Notes: generated by a model from the letters alone, not told the origin. Counted from the stretch's first letter, positions 27,422 through 37,710 are shown. The stretch: 64,000 nucleotides of DNA from Nitrosospira sp. NpAV (GCF_000832065.1 NZ_JXQM01000013.1:124001-188000), one strand, 5' to 3'. Numbers and translations are program-made.

Positions 27422-27886
27422 ATGCTCGACATCATTCTGTTCCAGCCTGAAATCCCGCCCAACACTGGTAACATCATACGGCTATGTGCCAATACCGGCG
27501 CGAGGCTCCACCTCGTCAAGCCGCTTGGTTTTATCCTGGAAGACAAACAGTTGCTACGCGCGGGACTGGATTATCACGAGTTCACCAGCATGACGGTTCA
27601 TGAAAACTGGACGGACTGTGCGAAACAATTGCAAGGTCATCGTCTTTTTGCCGTTTCAACCAAAGGTAAGCAACGCTATGACCTGAATGCTTATGCCAGT
27701 GGAGACGCATTTCTTTTTGGTTCGGAAAGCCGTGGATTGACAGCTGAGATACTGGAGAGTTTTCCTGAACAACGTCGTATCCGCGTGCCGATGGTATCCG
27801 GCAGCCGTAGCCTCAATTTATCGAATACCGTCGCGGTGGTGGTCTATGAAGCGTGGCGGCAAATGAGCTTCGGGAAAGGCACATAA
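27422..27886 (+). CDS. trmL: tRNA (cytidine/uridine-34 2'-O)-methyltransferase
   Basis: SPOUT-class enzyme that methylates the wobble base of two leucine tRNAs. The 154 residues begin MLDIILFQPEIPPNTGNIIR, nearly a family signature, and end with the knotted SAM site: LFGSESRGL, then RIRVPMVSGSRSLNLSN. It follows comF in the same direction and converges on gpsA with a gap of only 28 bases. Confidence 0.94.
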   Translation: MLDIILFQPEIPPNTGNIIRLCANTGARLHLVKPLGFILEDKQLLRAGLDYHEFTSMTVHENWTDCAKQLQGHRLFAVSTKGKQRYDLNAYASGDAFLFGSESRGLTAEILESFPEQRRIRVPMVSGSRSLNLSNTVAVVVYEAWRQMSFGKGT

Positions 27887-27914
27887 AACCTTTGCGGGAG
27901 ATAGATACCTCGGC

Positions 27915-28916
27915 TCAATAAGTTTCTGTCTTCGGCTCCCGGTTAAGTAGCGCTTCCACCGCCTCCCCCGGCGATACTCCATCGTGGAGTATGCCGCATA
28001 CAGCCTGTGTAATCGGCATTTCAATCTTCAGTGCCTGACTTAGCCGCAATACCTCGCGCGCCGTATGAACGCCTTCAGCGGTATGTCCCAGTTCCCGCAG
28101 AATGTCCGGCAACGAACGGCCTGCCGCCAAAAGCAAACCTACCCGCCGGTTGCGTGATAGATCCCCGGTACAAGTAAGTATCAGGTCTCCCGCTCCGGCC
28201 AGCCCCATGAACGTTTCCATGCAGCCACCGAGTCTTAGCCCCAATCTTGTAATTTCCGCCAGGCCTCTTGTAATCAGGGCTGCACGGGCGTTGTGACCGA
28301 AACCCATCCCGTCGGAGATGCCAGCGGCAATCGATATGACGTTCTTCACCGCCCCGCCAGTTTCCACTCCGGCAACATCTCTGCTCGAATAAACTCGCAG
28401 CCGGGCAGTGTGCAGCTGTGCCGCGATGCTTCGGGAAAATTCTTCATCGTGCGATGCGAGGGTCAAAGCAGTGGGAAGCCCTTGGGCGACTTCCCGGGCA
28501 AAACTCGGCCCCGATAATACACCACAGGGCACCATTTCGCCGTATTCTTCCCGTACCACCTGGTGAGGCAGCGTCGCCGATCCCGCCTCGAATCCCTTGC
28601 AGCCCCACACCACCGGCACGGCTTTTCCGCAAGCAATAATTCCACGCAATGTCTCGCGCAATCCGGCAACCGGAACCACAATGAGGATAAGATCGGCAGC
28701 CTCAACGGCAACATCGAGAACGGACGTTAGCCGCAGGGAATCGGGTAATGGAAAGTCAGGGAAATAGCGCCGGTTTACACGCTGGGAAACAAGCTCGGCA
28801 AGATGCGCGGGATCACGTGTCCACAACGTCACCTGATGGCTCGAACGAGTGTTGGCGCCGAGACTGATGGCCAGGGCGGTACCCCACGCACCCGCGCCGA
28901 GAACGGCTACTCTCAT
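27915..28916 (-). CDS. gpsA: Glycerol-3-phosphate dehydrogenase [NAD(P)+]
   Basis: Makes sn-glycerol 3-phosphate from dihydroxyacetone phosphate for phospholipid synthesis. The 333 residues begin with the dinucleotide-binding VLGAGAWGTALA and contain VLSGPSFAREVA and the catalytic-lysine region GAVKNVISIAAGISDGMG. Standard length. It overlaps the SH3-domain gene by ATGA and is the last gene of the rhodanese-grxC-secB-SH3-gpsA run. Confidence 0.96.
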   Translation of the reverse strand: MRVAVLGAGAWGTALAISLGANTRSSHQVTLWTRDPAHLAELVSQRVNRRYFPDFPLPDSLRLTSVLDVAVEAADLILIVVPVAGLRETLRGIIACGKAVPVVWGCKGFEAGSATLPHQVVREEYGEMVPCGVLSGPSFAREVAQGLPTALTLASHDEEFSRSIAAQLHTARLRVYSSRDVAGVETGGAVKNVISIAAGISDGMGFGHNARAALITRGLAEITRLGLRLGGCMETFMGLAGAGDLILTCTGDLSRNRRVGLLLAAGRSLPDILRELGHTAEGVHTAREVLRLSQALKIEMPITQAVCGILHDGVSPGEAVEALLNREPKTETY

Positions 28917-29398
28917 GAACCCCAGACTTGTTGTGTTTTAACGTAACCAATTTGCCCCTCGCGGTGACGCACCTTGACCCAACCATTCACAGCGGGCTCC
29001 AGCTGCTCCATCACCACGTTTTGCTGAGCCTGAAACACTAGCGCAGAACCTGCATCCGCGGCATGATAAATCTCTGCCTGCAGTGCCGTAACAATGACAT
29101 AGCGTTTTTCACTTAATGCCTTTTCTTCCACCCAGGCAAGCCCGCCCCCGCTATCGCGCACTTTGACCCAGCCTTCGACTTTCACCACCGCCTCTACCGG
29201 CAGATGGCGGCTTGCCACATATAACTTATCGGCCTTGAGCGAGGGCGCGTCATACATAACCGTAGCATTTTCGGCTATCGAAAAAAACTCAAACGCCGCA
29301 ATGGCATGCGCCGGACACAATAGTATGCCGATCAACAACCCCAGGGACCGGCACCGTAGGAGCAATCTCGCGGCGAATATGTCGTAGACATATTTCAT
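28913..29398 (-). CDS. Exported SH3-domain protein
   Basis: A 161-residue protein starting at the ATG at 29398, two bases after the secB stop. Residues 10-33 form a signal peptide ending near AHAIAA. The rest contains two bacterial SH3-like repeats, each with a conserved GWVKVR (VKVEGWVKVRDSGGG and AVNGWVKVRHREGQ). SH3b domains in exported proteins often bind peptidoglycan, so a cell-wall role is likely but not proven. A longer reading from 29587 would lie inside secB and is rejected. It overlaps gpsA by four bases. Confidence 0.82.
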   Translation of the reverse strand: MKYVYDIFAARLLLRCRSLGLLIGILLCPAHAIAAFEFFSIAENATVMYDAPSLKADKLYVASRHLPVEAVVKVEGWVKVRDSGGGLAWVEEKALSEKRYVIVTALQAEIYHAADAGSALVFQAQQNVVMEQLEPAVNGWVKVRHREGQIGYVKTQQVWGS

Positions 29399-29400
29399 TT

Positions 29401-29892
29401 TCAGTGTGTTGTTTTCTTCTCTTCTTCCAGTTTTTCCGCCGCCGCGGCATTCATCTCGGCTTGCTGCTTCCCCTGGTGGTAAAGCGCCTCGAAATTTACC
29501 GGGCTTAAAATTACCGCGTGAAATCCGGCGCGGGTAACAATATCGGAAACGGCTTCGCGCAGGTAGGGAAAAAGAATATTGGGGCACGCAATCCCCAATA
29601 CAGGATCCATTTCAGCCTCCGGAACATTACGAATCTGAAAAATGCCCGCCTGGCGCACTTCCACCAGAAACATGGTCTTCTCTTTGACCTTCGCCGTGAC
29701 TGTTACCGTCAACAACACTTCATACATACCTTCGTCGATGCGCTCTGCCTTGGTATGCAGCTGTATGTTCACCTCCGGCGTCTCGCGCTCAAGAAAAATT
29801 CTTGGTGCATTTGGAATCTCCAGGGACAAGTCCTTGACATAGATTTTTTCAATACCGAAAACCGGCTGCTGGTCGCTCATGTTGGGTTCCAT
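29401..29892 (-). CDS. secB: Protein-export chaperone SecB
   Basis: Tetrameric cytosolic chaperone that keeps preproteins unfolded and delivers them to SecA. The 163 residues include [40 protein letters not shown] and the family-typical [21 protein letters not shown]. Start choice is between 29892 (MEPNMSDQQ) and 29880 (MSDQQ); the shorter is closer to other SecB starts. It sits between grxC and the SH3-domain gene, the usual betaproteobacterial order. Confidence 0.95.
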   Translation of the reverse strand: MEPNMSDQQPVFGIEKIYVKDLSLEIPNAPRIFLERETPEVNIQLHTKAERIDEGMYEVLLTVTVTAKVKEKTMFLVEVRQAGIFQIRNVPEAEMDPVLGIACPNILFPYLREAVSDIVTRAGFHAVILSPVNFEALYHQGKQQAEMNAAAAEKLEEEKKTTH

Positions 29893-29987
29893 GTGGAGTA
29901 GTCAAAAATAGGATGTTATGGTACAAAAACCTGCACTGCGGAGATGAAAATCATTCTAAGGTCGATCAAGGTCGAGTTGTCCGGCAA

Positions 29988-30245
29988 TCACACCGCCAGA
30001 AGCTTCATCAGGCCATCGCTGCGATCGAGCTGCGCCAAATCGTCATAACCGCCTACATGCGTGTCGCCGATGTAGATTTGGGGAACGGTGCGACGCCCGG
30101 TTTTTTCTATCATCTGAGCCCGACTGGCGGGATCCAGATCAATACGAATCTTTTCGATTTCTGTCACGCCTCTGGCACGCAGCATGCTTTCCGCTCTTAT
30201 GCAATAAGGGCAATACCCGGAAGCATACATAATCACTTTCGTCAT
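29988..30245 (-). CDS. grxC: Glutaredoxin 3
   Basis: Small glutathione-dependent dithiol reductase. The ATG at 30245 is preceded by GAGGG and gives 85 residues (MTKVIMYASGYCPYCIRAES). It has the CPYC active site and the glutathione-binding segment TVPQIYIGDTHVGGYDDL. An upstream Met would add 16 residues overlapping the rhodanese gene and is less likely. Overlap or close packing with the rhodanese gene suggests one operon. Confidence 0.94.
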   Translation of the reverse strand: MTKVIMYASGYCPYCIRAESMLRARGVTEIEKIRIDLDPASRAQMIEKTGRRTVPQIYIGDTHVGGYDDLAQLDRSDGLMKLLAV

Positions 30246-30256
30246 GTTGCCCTCGG

Positions 30257-30664
30257 TCATTTCTTCACTATCGGCAAATTCGCCTGGCGCCATGCGTCAA
30301 TGCCTCCCTGAAGGTTATGCACATGCGCAAACTCCTTTTTGCGCAAAATCGAGCCGGCTTTACCCGTTGCATTAACGCCACTGCGGTGTATCAATATGAC
30401 AGGCTTACTCTTGAATTTTTCCAGCTCGTGCAGGCGTTCCTCCAGCTTGTCAGCGGGGATATGTTTGGAGTTCGGTACATGGCCTGCACTGTATTCACTC
30501 CCCTCACGCACATCCAAAACCAGCGCATCCTTGTAATTGATGAGCTGAACCGCTACCAGCGTGTCTATCTCATTGCCTGAACGCCGCAGCAACGGCCATA
30601 ACAACATGCCGCCACTCATCAGGGCGGCTACAACCAGGGCAATATTATTTTGCAAGAATGTCAC
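30257..30664 (-). CDS. Membrane-anchored rhodanese-like protein lacking the catalytic Cys
   Basis: A 135-residue protein with an N-terminal membrane anchor (about residues 7-26, IALVVAALMSGGMLLWPLL) and a single rhodanese domain (VLDVREGSEYSAGHVPNSKH...NLQGGIDAWRQANLP). Active rhodaneses have a cysteine at the start of the loop (CRSG/CRTG). Here the loop reads IHRSGVNATG, with histidine instead, so sulfur transfer is unlikely. It may bind a partner rather than catalyse. It is the first gene of the grxC-secB-gpsA group, where such proteins are common. Confidence 0.85.
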   Translation of the reverse strand: MTFLQNNIALVVAALMSGGMLLWPLLRRSGNEIDTLVAVQLINYKDALVLDVREGSEYSAGHVPNSKHIPADKLEERLHELEKFKSKPVILIHRSGVNATGKAGSILRKKEFAHVHNLQGGIDAWRQANLPIVKK

Positions 30665-31008
30665 TTCGTACTCCTTAATTTTCTCGGCCGGACAATTTTA
30701 TCAGAGATGGGAATACGATGGGGTTCTCGCATGCCGGTTAACAACCTCTCGCAAAGCAATCATGGCGATATTGATCAAAATATAACCCTGACACCATGTC
30801 CATCAAACTGTGTTCGTTGGATTCAGGCAGTTTCATCAAAGCACCAGGATCGAAGGAAAAGCGGTGTCGGATTATTTATATTTATATGTAAACACTTGGA
30901 AAAATTCACGTATTTCTTGCATGCTGCGGCCACGGCCAAAATATAATAAAATGCTCTGGTATTTCAAATCGATTTGTGGAAAATCTCGTCCTTTTTATAA
31001 AGAGCAAT
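30665..31008. other. 344-base intergenic region upstream of gpmA
   Basis: Divergent region between the rhodanese gene and gpmA. It contains a partial copy of a dispersed palindromic repeat (GATGGGGTTCTCGCATGCCGG, 30717-30737) and, near gpmA, TTGCAT (30917-30922) with TATAAT (30942-30947), 19 bases apart, a likely promoter. No ORF is supported. Confidence 0.5.
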
Positions 31009-31764
31009 ATGAAAAACCTCATTCTCCTGCGTCATGGAGAAAGCACGTGGAACAAGGAGAATCGTTTTACCGGCTGGACGGATGTAGATTTGTCGCCCAA
31101 GGGTCTGGAAGAAGCCAGAAATTCCGGTCGGCTATTGCGCGAAAACGGTTTTGCATTCGATGTTGCCTATACCTCTGTATTGAAACGCGCCATACGCACG
31201 TTATGGATTGCACTGGATGAAATGGATCAAATGTGGATTCCCATTAATCTGTCATGGCGCTTGAATGAGCGGCACTATGGGGCGCTGCAGGGCCTGAACA
31301 AAACCGAGACAGCTCTCAAATACGGTGAAGAGCAGGTACAAATCTGGCGGCGCAGCTATGGCATCCGCCCCCCCGCACTGAAGCCGGAGGATGAGCGCTA
31401 TCCAGGATTCGATCCTCGCTACCGGGAGTTGGCCAGCCAGGATATCCCATTAACCGAATGCCTGCGAGACACCGTAACAAGATTCCTGCCCTACTGGAAC
31501 GAAACCATCGCTCCACAGGTCCAATCTGGACAACGCGTGCTTATTACAGCCCATGGCAACTCACTACGCGCACTCGTCAAGTACCTTGACAATCTTTCCG
31601 ATCAGGACGTTCTGGAACTTAATATCCCCACCGGGGTTCCGCTGGTGTATGAACTTGATGATAATCTGAAACCTCTCCGGAATTATTATCTCGGTGACCG
31701 GGCGGAAATCGAACAAGCTCTACAGGTCGTGGCGAATCAGGGAAAAATATCATCACGCTCGTGA
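31009..31764 (+). CDS. gpmA: 2,3-bisphosphoglycerate-dependent phosphoglycerate mutase
   Basis: Interconverts 3- and 2-phosphoglycerate in glycolysis and gluconeogenesis. From the ATG at 31009 it has 251 residues ([20 protein letters not shown]). It contains the phosphohistidine motif [23 protein letters not shown] and the second catalytic His in [11 protein letters not shown]. Length is typical. It is followed by envC and ctpA, a common betaproteobacterial neighbourhood. Confidence 0.95.
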   Translation: MKNLILLRHGESTWNKENRFTGWTDVDLSPKGLEEARNSGRLLRENGFAFDVAYTSVLKRAIRTLWIALDEMDQMWIPINLSWRLNERHYGALQGLNKTETALKYGEEQVQIWRRSYGIRPPALKPEDERYPGFDPRYRELASQDIPLTECLRDTVTRFLPYWNETIAPQVQSGQRVLITAHGNSLRALVKYLDNLSDQDVLELNIPTGVPLVYELDDNLKPLRNYYLGDRAEIEQALQVVANQGKISSRS

Positions 31765-31854
31765 GCTTGCCTCTTATCCATTTCGTGCTCATACCTACAT
31801 ACCGATGGTTCTTCGTAGTTCAATCGTCCTCTTCCGTATCATCTTAGCGGAGGG

Positions 31855-33117
31855 ATGACTACTTTCGGCAACGAATATCTGGACAAGTTTGAAAATTCCG
31901 CTTTTGATGGCATCGGTTCATGGCTGTGTAGGACCGGCAGGCTGCTCCCGGCTTGCGTACTGATCCTGTCGTATCCGCTTCATGCCGCTCCCAAGGTTTA
32001 TAACGACGACCTGAAGCAGTTGCGCGGTCGAATCGAAACGTTACAGAAGGAGCTCGCCGACACGGAGGAGTCGAAATCAGAAGCAGCGGACGCACTGCGC
32101 GAATCGGAACAGGCAATCAGCGCTGCCAACCAAAAATTGTTTGCACTTACCCGTGCGCGGGACAAAGCCAATGACAGGCTCAGCCAGCTGCAAGCGCAAT
32201 CCAGGCAAGTCACCAGCAATATCCAAGCGCAGCAGTCACGGCTGAGCCAATTGCTCTATAGGCAATATATTGGAGGCGGCGGGGAGAAAGAGTATCTGAG
32301 TCTTTTATTCAATCAGCAGGATCCCAACCAGGTTGCACGCAATCTGCATTATTACGGCTATCTCTCCCGCGCCCGACTGGATGATATCAATATCCTGCGC
32401 TCAAATTTTCAACAACTTGATGCGTTCACACGGGAAAGCCGCGAGAAGAGTCAGGAAATCGCCACCATTCAAGCCAGGCAAACCGAATACAAGAAACAAC
32501 TTGAAGAGAAAAAAATCGAACACAAAAACCTGCTATCCCGAATTTCCATGCAGGCTGATCAGCAACGGCGCGAAATCAGTAAACTCAAGCGCGATGAAGA
32601 GCGCCTCACCCGTCTGGTGGAAAAAATTGCCAAAATGCTCGCGCGCAAAAAACGTACCGAGCCCCGTGCCGGATCCCTGAGTAATGACAGGCTACCGGAC
32701 GCATCGACGGATGGAAATCCGTTTGCGGCATTGAAAGGCCGCCTGAGTTTACCGGTACGCGGGGAACTTGCCAATCGTTTCGGTAGTCCACGTGCTGATG
32801 GCGGGGTGACCTGGAAGGGATTATTCATACGTTCGGCCCATGGCACGGAGGTAAAAGCCATTGCGGGCGGGCGCGTGGTATTTGCCGACTGGCTGAGAGG
32901 ATTCGGCAATCTTATGATTGTAGATCATGGGGGAAGCTATATGAGTCTCTACGGCAACAATGAAATCATCCATAAACAGGTAGGCGATACCATCCGCGGT
33001 GGTGATACTATCGCGACAGTGGGAAACAGCGGCGGCAACCCCGATTCGGGTTTATACTTTGAACTACGTCATCAGGGCAAACCGTTTGACCCTTTGAACT
33101 GGGTAAGAATAAAATGA
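31855..33117 (+). CDS. envC: Murein hydrolase activator EnvC-like
   Basis: Periplasmic activator of cell-wall amidases during division. The 420 residues show a hydrophobic export signal (about residues 25-45, ending PLHAAPK), a long coiled coil (about 48-265) and a C-terminal LytM/M23 domain (about 300-420). The usual zinc ligands are missing: TWKGLFI and GLYFELRH replace HxGxD and HxH. This is the non-catalytic state known for E. coli EnvC. The GGAGGG ribosome site abuts the ATG at 31855, so the true start may lie slightly downstream. Confidence 0.9.
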   Translation: MTTFGNEYLDKFENSAFDGIGSWLCRTGRLLPACVLILSYPLHAAPKVYNDDLKQLRGRIETLQKELADTEESKSEAADALRESEQAISAANQKLFALTRARDKANDRLSQLQAQSRQVTSNIQAQQSRLSQLLYRQYIGGGGEKEYLSLLFNQQDPNQVARNLHYYGYLSRARLDDINILRSNFQQLDAFTRESREKSQEIATIQARQTEYKKQLEEKKIEHKNLLSRISMQADQQRREISKLKRDEERLTRLVEKIAKMLARKKRTEPRAGSLSNDRLPDASTDGNPFAALKGRLSLPVRGELANRFGSPRADGGVTWKGLFIRSAHGTEVKAIAGGRVVFADWLRGFGNLMIVDHGGSYMSLYGNNEIIHKQVGDTIRGGDTIATVGNSGGNPDSGLYFELRHQGKPFDPLNWVRIK

Positions 33118-33154
33118 ACGACGCAACAAAACTGACACATGTGGAGAATGTTTA

Positions 33155-34597
33155 ATGGGTAACAAGATGCGGCAATTCGGCTTGATTATTTTCGGCGCGG
33201 TCGCCGGTATAATGCTAAGCCTCAATTTTTCAGCTGTCGCCGACAAGGAAACCACGGAAGTCCTGCGTCCGCTTCCCGTTGAGGAGCTGCGCGCATTCAC
33301 CGAAGTGTTTGGCCGCATTAAAAGCGACTATGTTGAGCCGGTTGAAGACAAAAAGCTCATCACTGAAGCCATCAATGGCATGCTGACCGGCCTTGATCCT
33401 CATTCCGCCTATCTGGATACGGATGCCTTCAAGGAATTGCAAATTGGCACTCAGGGTGAATTTGGCGGATTAGGCATTGAAGTCAGCATGGAAGACGGAT
33501 TTGTCAAAGTTATCTCCCCGATCGAAGATACGCCCGCATTTCGTGCCGGCATCAAGCCTGGCGATCTCATCATCAAGCTTGATGAAACCGCGGTCAAGGG
33601 CCTGTCTCTCACCGACGCGATCAAACGCATGCGTGGCAAACCCAATACCCCTATTACCCTCACGGTGTTACGCAAGGGCGAGACCAAACCGCTGGTATTC
33701 CCTTTGATACGCGCCGTCATCAAGATCCAAAGCGTCAAGTCGAAGATAATCGAGCCGGGATATGGATACATACGTATTACTCAGTTCCAGGAGCAGACTG
33801 GCGAAAACCTCGTTAAGGCCATAGATAAATTATTCAAGGAAAGCACGGTGCCGATGAAGGGGTTGGTGCTGGATCTGCGCAACGATCCCGGAGGTTTGTT
33901 GAACGGCGCGGTTGCGGTTTCCGCCGCCTTTCTGCCGTCCAATTCATTGGTAGTTTATACGGATGGCCGTACCGATGACGCCAAGATGAAGTTGAAAGCC
34001 AGTCCCGAGTTCTATCTGCGTGATACAAAGAGCGACTATCTGAAGCGATTGCCGCCTGCGATCAAGACAGTGCCAATGATTACTCTCGTAAATGGGGGCT
34101 CCGCCTCCGCTTCTGAAATTGTAGCGGGCGCTTTACAGGATCATAAACGTTCCGTAGTCATGGGTACGCAGACTTTTGGTAAAGGATCGGTGCAAACCAT
34201 ACTGCCGCTAGGCAACAATACCGCTATCAAGCTCACCACGGCGCGCTACTACACGCCTAATGGACAATCCATCCAAGCTAAAGGCATCACGCCGGATATT
34301 CTTGATGAATCGGCGAAAGATGAAACCGAACGCTTACGCGAAGCCGATCTGGATAGACATTTATCCAACGGCAAGTCGAAAGAAGTCAAACCCGAAACCG
34401 AGGCGGCGAAAGTAGAACCGAAACCCGCTGTCAAGGCAACCAAACCAACGAACGGTGAAGACAAAAACAAGAAGAGCGAGCCGCCCGCGGAATTTGGTTC
34501 CAGCGGCGACTTATTGTTGACCCAGGCAATGAACTATTTCAAAGGCGGCGCGGCGGTATCGAATAAGAACCCTGATTCCGCCAAAACTGTGAACTAA
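33155..34597 (+). CDS. ctpA: Carboxyl-terminal processing protease (S41)
   Basis: Periplasmic serine protease that trims proteins at their C-termini, likely including cell-wall enzymes. The 480 residues comprise a signal anchor (about 6-28), a PDZ domain (about 100-180, with FGGLGIEVSMEDG), and the S41 catalytic domain with NGGSASASE (313-321, containing the Ser) and the catalytic Lys343 in FGKGSVQ. The C-terminal 80 residues are Lys/Glu/Pro-rich and low-complexity. It follows envC by 37 bases, and the pair fits joint control of murein hydrolases. Confidence 0.93.
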   Translation: MGNKMRQFGLIIFGAVAGIMLSLNFSAVADKETTEVLRPLPVEELRAFTEVFGRIKSDYVEPVEDKKLITEAINGMLTGLDPHSAYLDTDAFKELQIGTQGEFGGLGIEVSMEDGFVKVISPIEDTPAFRAGIKPGDLIIKLDETAVKGLSLTDAIKRMRGKPNTPITLTVLRKGETKPLVFPLIRAVIKIQSVKSKIIEPGYGYIRITQFQEQTGENLVKAIDKLFKESTVPMKGLVLDLRNDPGGLLNGAVAVSAAFLPSNSLVVYTDGRTDDAKMKLKASPEFYLRDTKSDYLKRLPPAIKTVPMITLVNGGSASASEIVAGALQDHKRSVVMGTQTFGKGSVQTILPLGNNTAIKLTTARYYTPNGQSIQAKGITPDILDESAKDETERLREADLDRHLSNGKSKEVKPETEAAKVEPKPAVKATKPTNGEDKNKKSEPPAEFGSSGDLLLTQAMNYFKGGAAVSNKNPDSAKTVN

Positions 34598-34944
34598 ATC
34601 ATTGATCGAAGCCGATCTTTGAGATTGGGGGCATGCGGAAGTCCTCGGGATCGGCTCGATTATGAAGATTCACATGCGGCGCAACGCTTCGCTTATTGAT
34701 GCGCTCTTCTTATTGCCAATACGGCTTGCACGCGGTCCGGCTGGCGCAAATATGATGGGGGATTCATACTTGCCCCACCTTTATTGTTATGACGGGCCAC
34801 CAAAATAAGATATAGGGCACAATAAACGAAGCGTATTGTGCCGTGTGAGAACCCCATCAATCCTCTCGCCAGTTGATTATCGCGCACTCCCTCCAAGAAG
34901 CCGCTGTCGCGCCTGCTCAGAGATCCCTTAGTCGCATGTGAACA
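34598..34944. other. 347-base intergenic region with a palindromic repeat
   Basis: Between ctpA and the moeB-like gene. It holds a loose inverted repeat (AGCCGATC at 34610 and GATCGGCT at 34649) without a T tract, and the dispersed palindromic element at 34816-34862. No ORF is supported. Confidence 0.5.
34816..34862 (-). repeat. Dispersed palindromic repeat, copy 1 (right half complete)
   Basis: GGCACAATA (34816-34824), spacer AACGAAGCG, then TATTGTGCC (34834-34842), continuing GTGTGAGAACCCCATCAA. The continuation is the reverse complement of the left half of the copy at 36616-36660, so the two copies are complementary halves of a longer palindrome. Confidence 0.7.
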
Positions 34945-35718
34945 ATGAACGACGACCAGCTGCTGCGCTACAGCCGCCACATTCTTTTGCCGCAAATTGG
35001 CATATCGGGGCAGGAAGCTTTAATCCGGTCGCACGTACTTATGGTCGGCGCGGGGGGGTTGGGTTCACCTGTCGCGTTATATCTTGCCGCGAGCGGAATC
35101 GGTAAACTCACTATTTGCGATAGCGACAAGGTTGATCTGACCAATCTGCAGCGGCAAATCGCGCACAGCATGGATCGCGTCGGCACACCCAAGACAGACT
35201 CTGTCAAAAAAACACTTGCGGGCATCAACCCGGAAGTCAATGTCATTGCACTGAACGAGCGCATGGATGAGCGGGGGCTGCTGCAACTGATCATGGACGC
35301 CGATGTGGTAGTGGATGCGAGCGACAATTTTCATACCCGCCATGCCATCAATCGGGCCTGTGCCCTTCGCCAAAAACCCCTCGTATCAGGCGCGATTACG
35401 CGTTTTGATGGACAAGTAACGGTATTCGATTTGCGTCAGGCAGATAGTCCGTGCTACCACTGCCTATTTCCCGAAAGTGGGGAAAATGAAGATATGCGTT
35501 GCGCAGTGATGGGAGTATTTGCCCCCCTGGTGGGTATTATCGGTTGTGTACAGGCAGCCGAAACGCTGAAAATCCTGCTCAATATTGGACAAACCCTGAA
35601 GAGCCGCTTGCTATTGCTCGATGGCCTATCGATGGAATGGCGCTCCATCAAACTGAATAAGGACCCGTCTTGCAAGGTCTGCGGCACCGATGAACGGCTG
35701 TCAACCTGCCGGACTTAA
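34945..35718 (+). CDS. moeB: MoeB/ThiF-family adenylyltransferase
   Basis: E1-like enzyme that adenylates the C-terminus of a small sulfur-carrier protein (MoaD or ThiS). The 257 residues have the nucleotide site VGAGGLGSPVALYLAASG (about residues 34-51), DLTNLQRQIAH, DNFHTRHAIN and two zinc-binding pairs, SPCYHCLFPE and SCKVCGTD. There is no C-terminal rhodanese domain. Length is that of bacterial MoeB/ThiF; molybdopterin versus thiamine use cannot be decided here. The first codon lies at 34945; CATGTGAAC just upstream gives only a weak ribosome site. Confidence 0.88.
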   Translation: MNDDQLLRYSRHILLPQIGISGQEALIRSHVLMVGAGGLGSPVALYLAASGIGKLTICDSDKVDLTNLQRQIAHSMDRVGTPKTDSVKKTLAGINPEVNVIALNERMDERGLLQLIMDADVVVDASDNFHTRHAINRACALRQKPLVSGAITRFDGQVTVFDLRQADSPCYHCLFPESGENEDMRCAVMGVFAPLVGIIGCVQAAETLKILLNIGQTLKSRLLLLDGLSMEWRSIKLNKDPSCKVCGTDERLSTCRT

Positions 35719-35905
35719 AGAATCTAAGCTACGAAGTGACTGAGTGAGGCAGATTGCGACGATTCTGAAGACCCACCATCCGAAAAAATAGATATAGGCC
35801 AGCCAAATGCTTTTGCAGCCGATTTTATTTAAGTTCGACAGGCTGCTAGGAAGCCAGTGATAGTTCGACGTGATCCGACAGAGTGGGGAGAATGGATCTT
35901 CGACA

Positions 35906-36499
35906 TCACATCCGAGCTACTATATTTGACAATAGTTCCCTACGCTGCACCTCCCAATATTCCATCGGGTCGCGCTTGAACCCGCTTTTTGAGAACTGGT
36001 GCCAGCGCCCCGCTACATAACATATCAGCAGATTCGCTTGGGCGGAGATATCCGCATTGCCCGCAATCTCTCCTTCACTAACGGCGAAACGCAGTGCCTG
36101 TTTCAATGTGGCTTCAAGCCGGTCATGCAATTGATTGATGCGTAGCTGCAAGCGGTCATTCTCGTTTATCAGCGCGTCGCCCGTTAACACTCGCGTCATA
36201 CCTGGATTTTTCTGCGCAAAACCAAGCAATAGGGATAATATTCCATCGATTTGCCGGATAGGGCTTTTCTCTTCCGCCGTCAGCCTGTTGATGAGGCTGA
36301 ACAGGGTAGCTTCAATGAACTCGATCAACCCCTCGAACATTTGTGCCTTGCTGGCAAAATGCCGGTATAACGCCGCCTCGGAAACATCCAGCTTGATCGC
36401 CAACGCCGCTGTGGTGATTTTCACCGGACGGGGCTCCTCCAGCATTTGCGCGAGGACTCGCAGGATCTGATCTTTTCTTTCACCGGATTTAGCAGGCAT
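35906..36499 (-). CDS. slmA: Nucleoid occlusion factor SlmA (TetR family)
   Basis: A 197-residue TetR-like DNA-binding protein that stops FtsZ rings forming over the nucleoid. The N-terminal helix-turn-helix (ITTAALAIKLDVSEAALYRH, about residues 28-47) and the region KSPIRQIDGILSLLLGFAQK match SlmA rather than metabolic TetR repressors. It follows argB in the same direction, a neighbourhood often seen for slmA (argB/slmA). The gap between argB and slmA holds a palindromic repeat. Confidence 0.9.
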   Translation of the reverse strand: MPAKSGERKDQILRVLAQMLEEPRPVKITTAALAIKLDVSEAALYRHFASKAQMFEGLIEFIEATLFSLINRLTAEEKSPIRQIDGILSLLLGFAQKNPGMTRVLTGDALINENDRLQLRINQLHDRLEATLKQALRFAVSEGEIAGNADISAQANLLICYVAGRWHQFSKSGFKRDPMEYWEVQRRELLSNIVARM

Positions 36500-36615
36500 G
36501 AAACCTCGATTCTATAACACATTCAATTTATGAATTCTGCATAACCCAGACGCTGACTGCGGGACGCGGCATCGGCTTTTGGATTCCATGTGTGATAATC
36601 AGGCGTTGACTGGTA

Positions 36616-36660
36616 TTGATGGGATTCTCATACGGCGCAATAAATGAAGCGCGCCGTATG
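36616..36660 (+). repeat. Dispersed palindromic repeat, copy 2 (left half complete)
   Basis: TTGATGGGATTCTCATACGG leads into CATACGGCGC (36629-36638), a 12-base spacer and the matching arm GCGCCGTATG (36651-36660). It shares the core C[A/G]CAATAAA[C/T]GAAGCG with the copy at 34816. It sits between the argB stop and the slmA start. Confidence 0.7.
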
Positions 36661-36712
36661 TAAGCGCTCCAGGAAAAGCGGGCCCAAGAACCGGTACGGA
36701 CCACAGCTACCC

Positions 36713-37609
<897 letters not shown>

Positions 37610-37710
37610 CTATGAATTTTTGAGCATATTATTCTGAATCCGCCAATTCAGCACGGATTCAGGATTATGCCAGAGATCACGGGCGCAAAAAATTCTCGAT
37701 CACAAACAAA

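Noticed and set aside
29398-29587. Upstream extension of the SH3-domain gene
   Set aside because: It lies inside the secB coding sequence and reads as low-complexity Arg/Gly; the signal peptide starts at 29398.
31855-33117. Active M23 peptidase
   Set aside because: The zinc ligands of the LytM domain are replaced, as in EnvC activators, so a hydrolase call would be wrong.
34610-34656. Terminator after ctpA
   Set aside because: The AGCCGATC/GATCGGCT arms are 31 bases apart and no T tract follows, so a rho-independent terminator is not supported.
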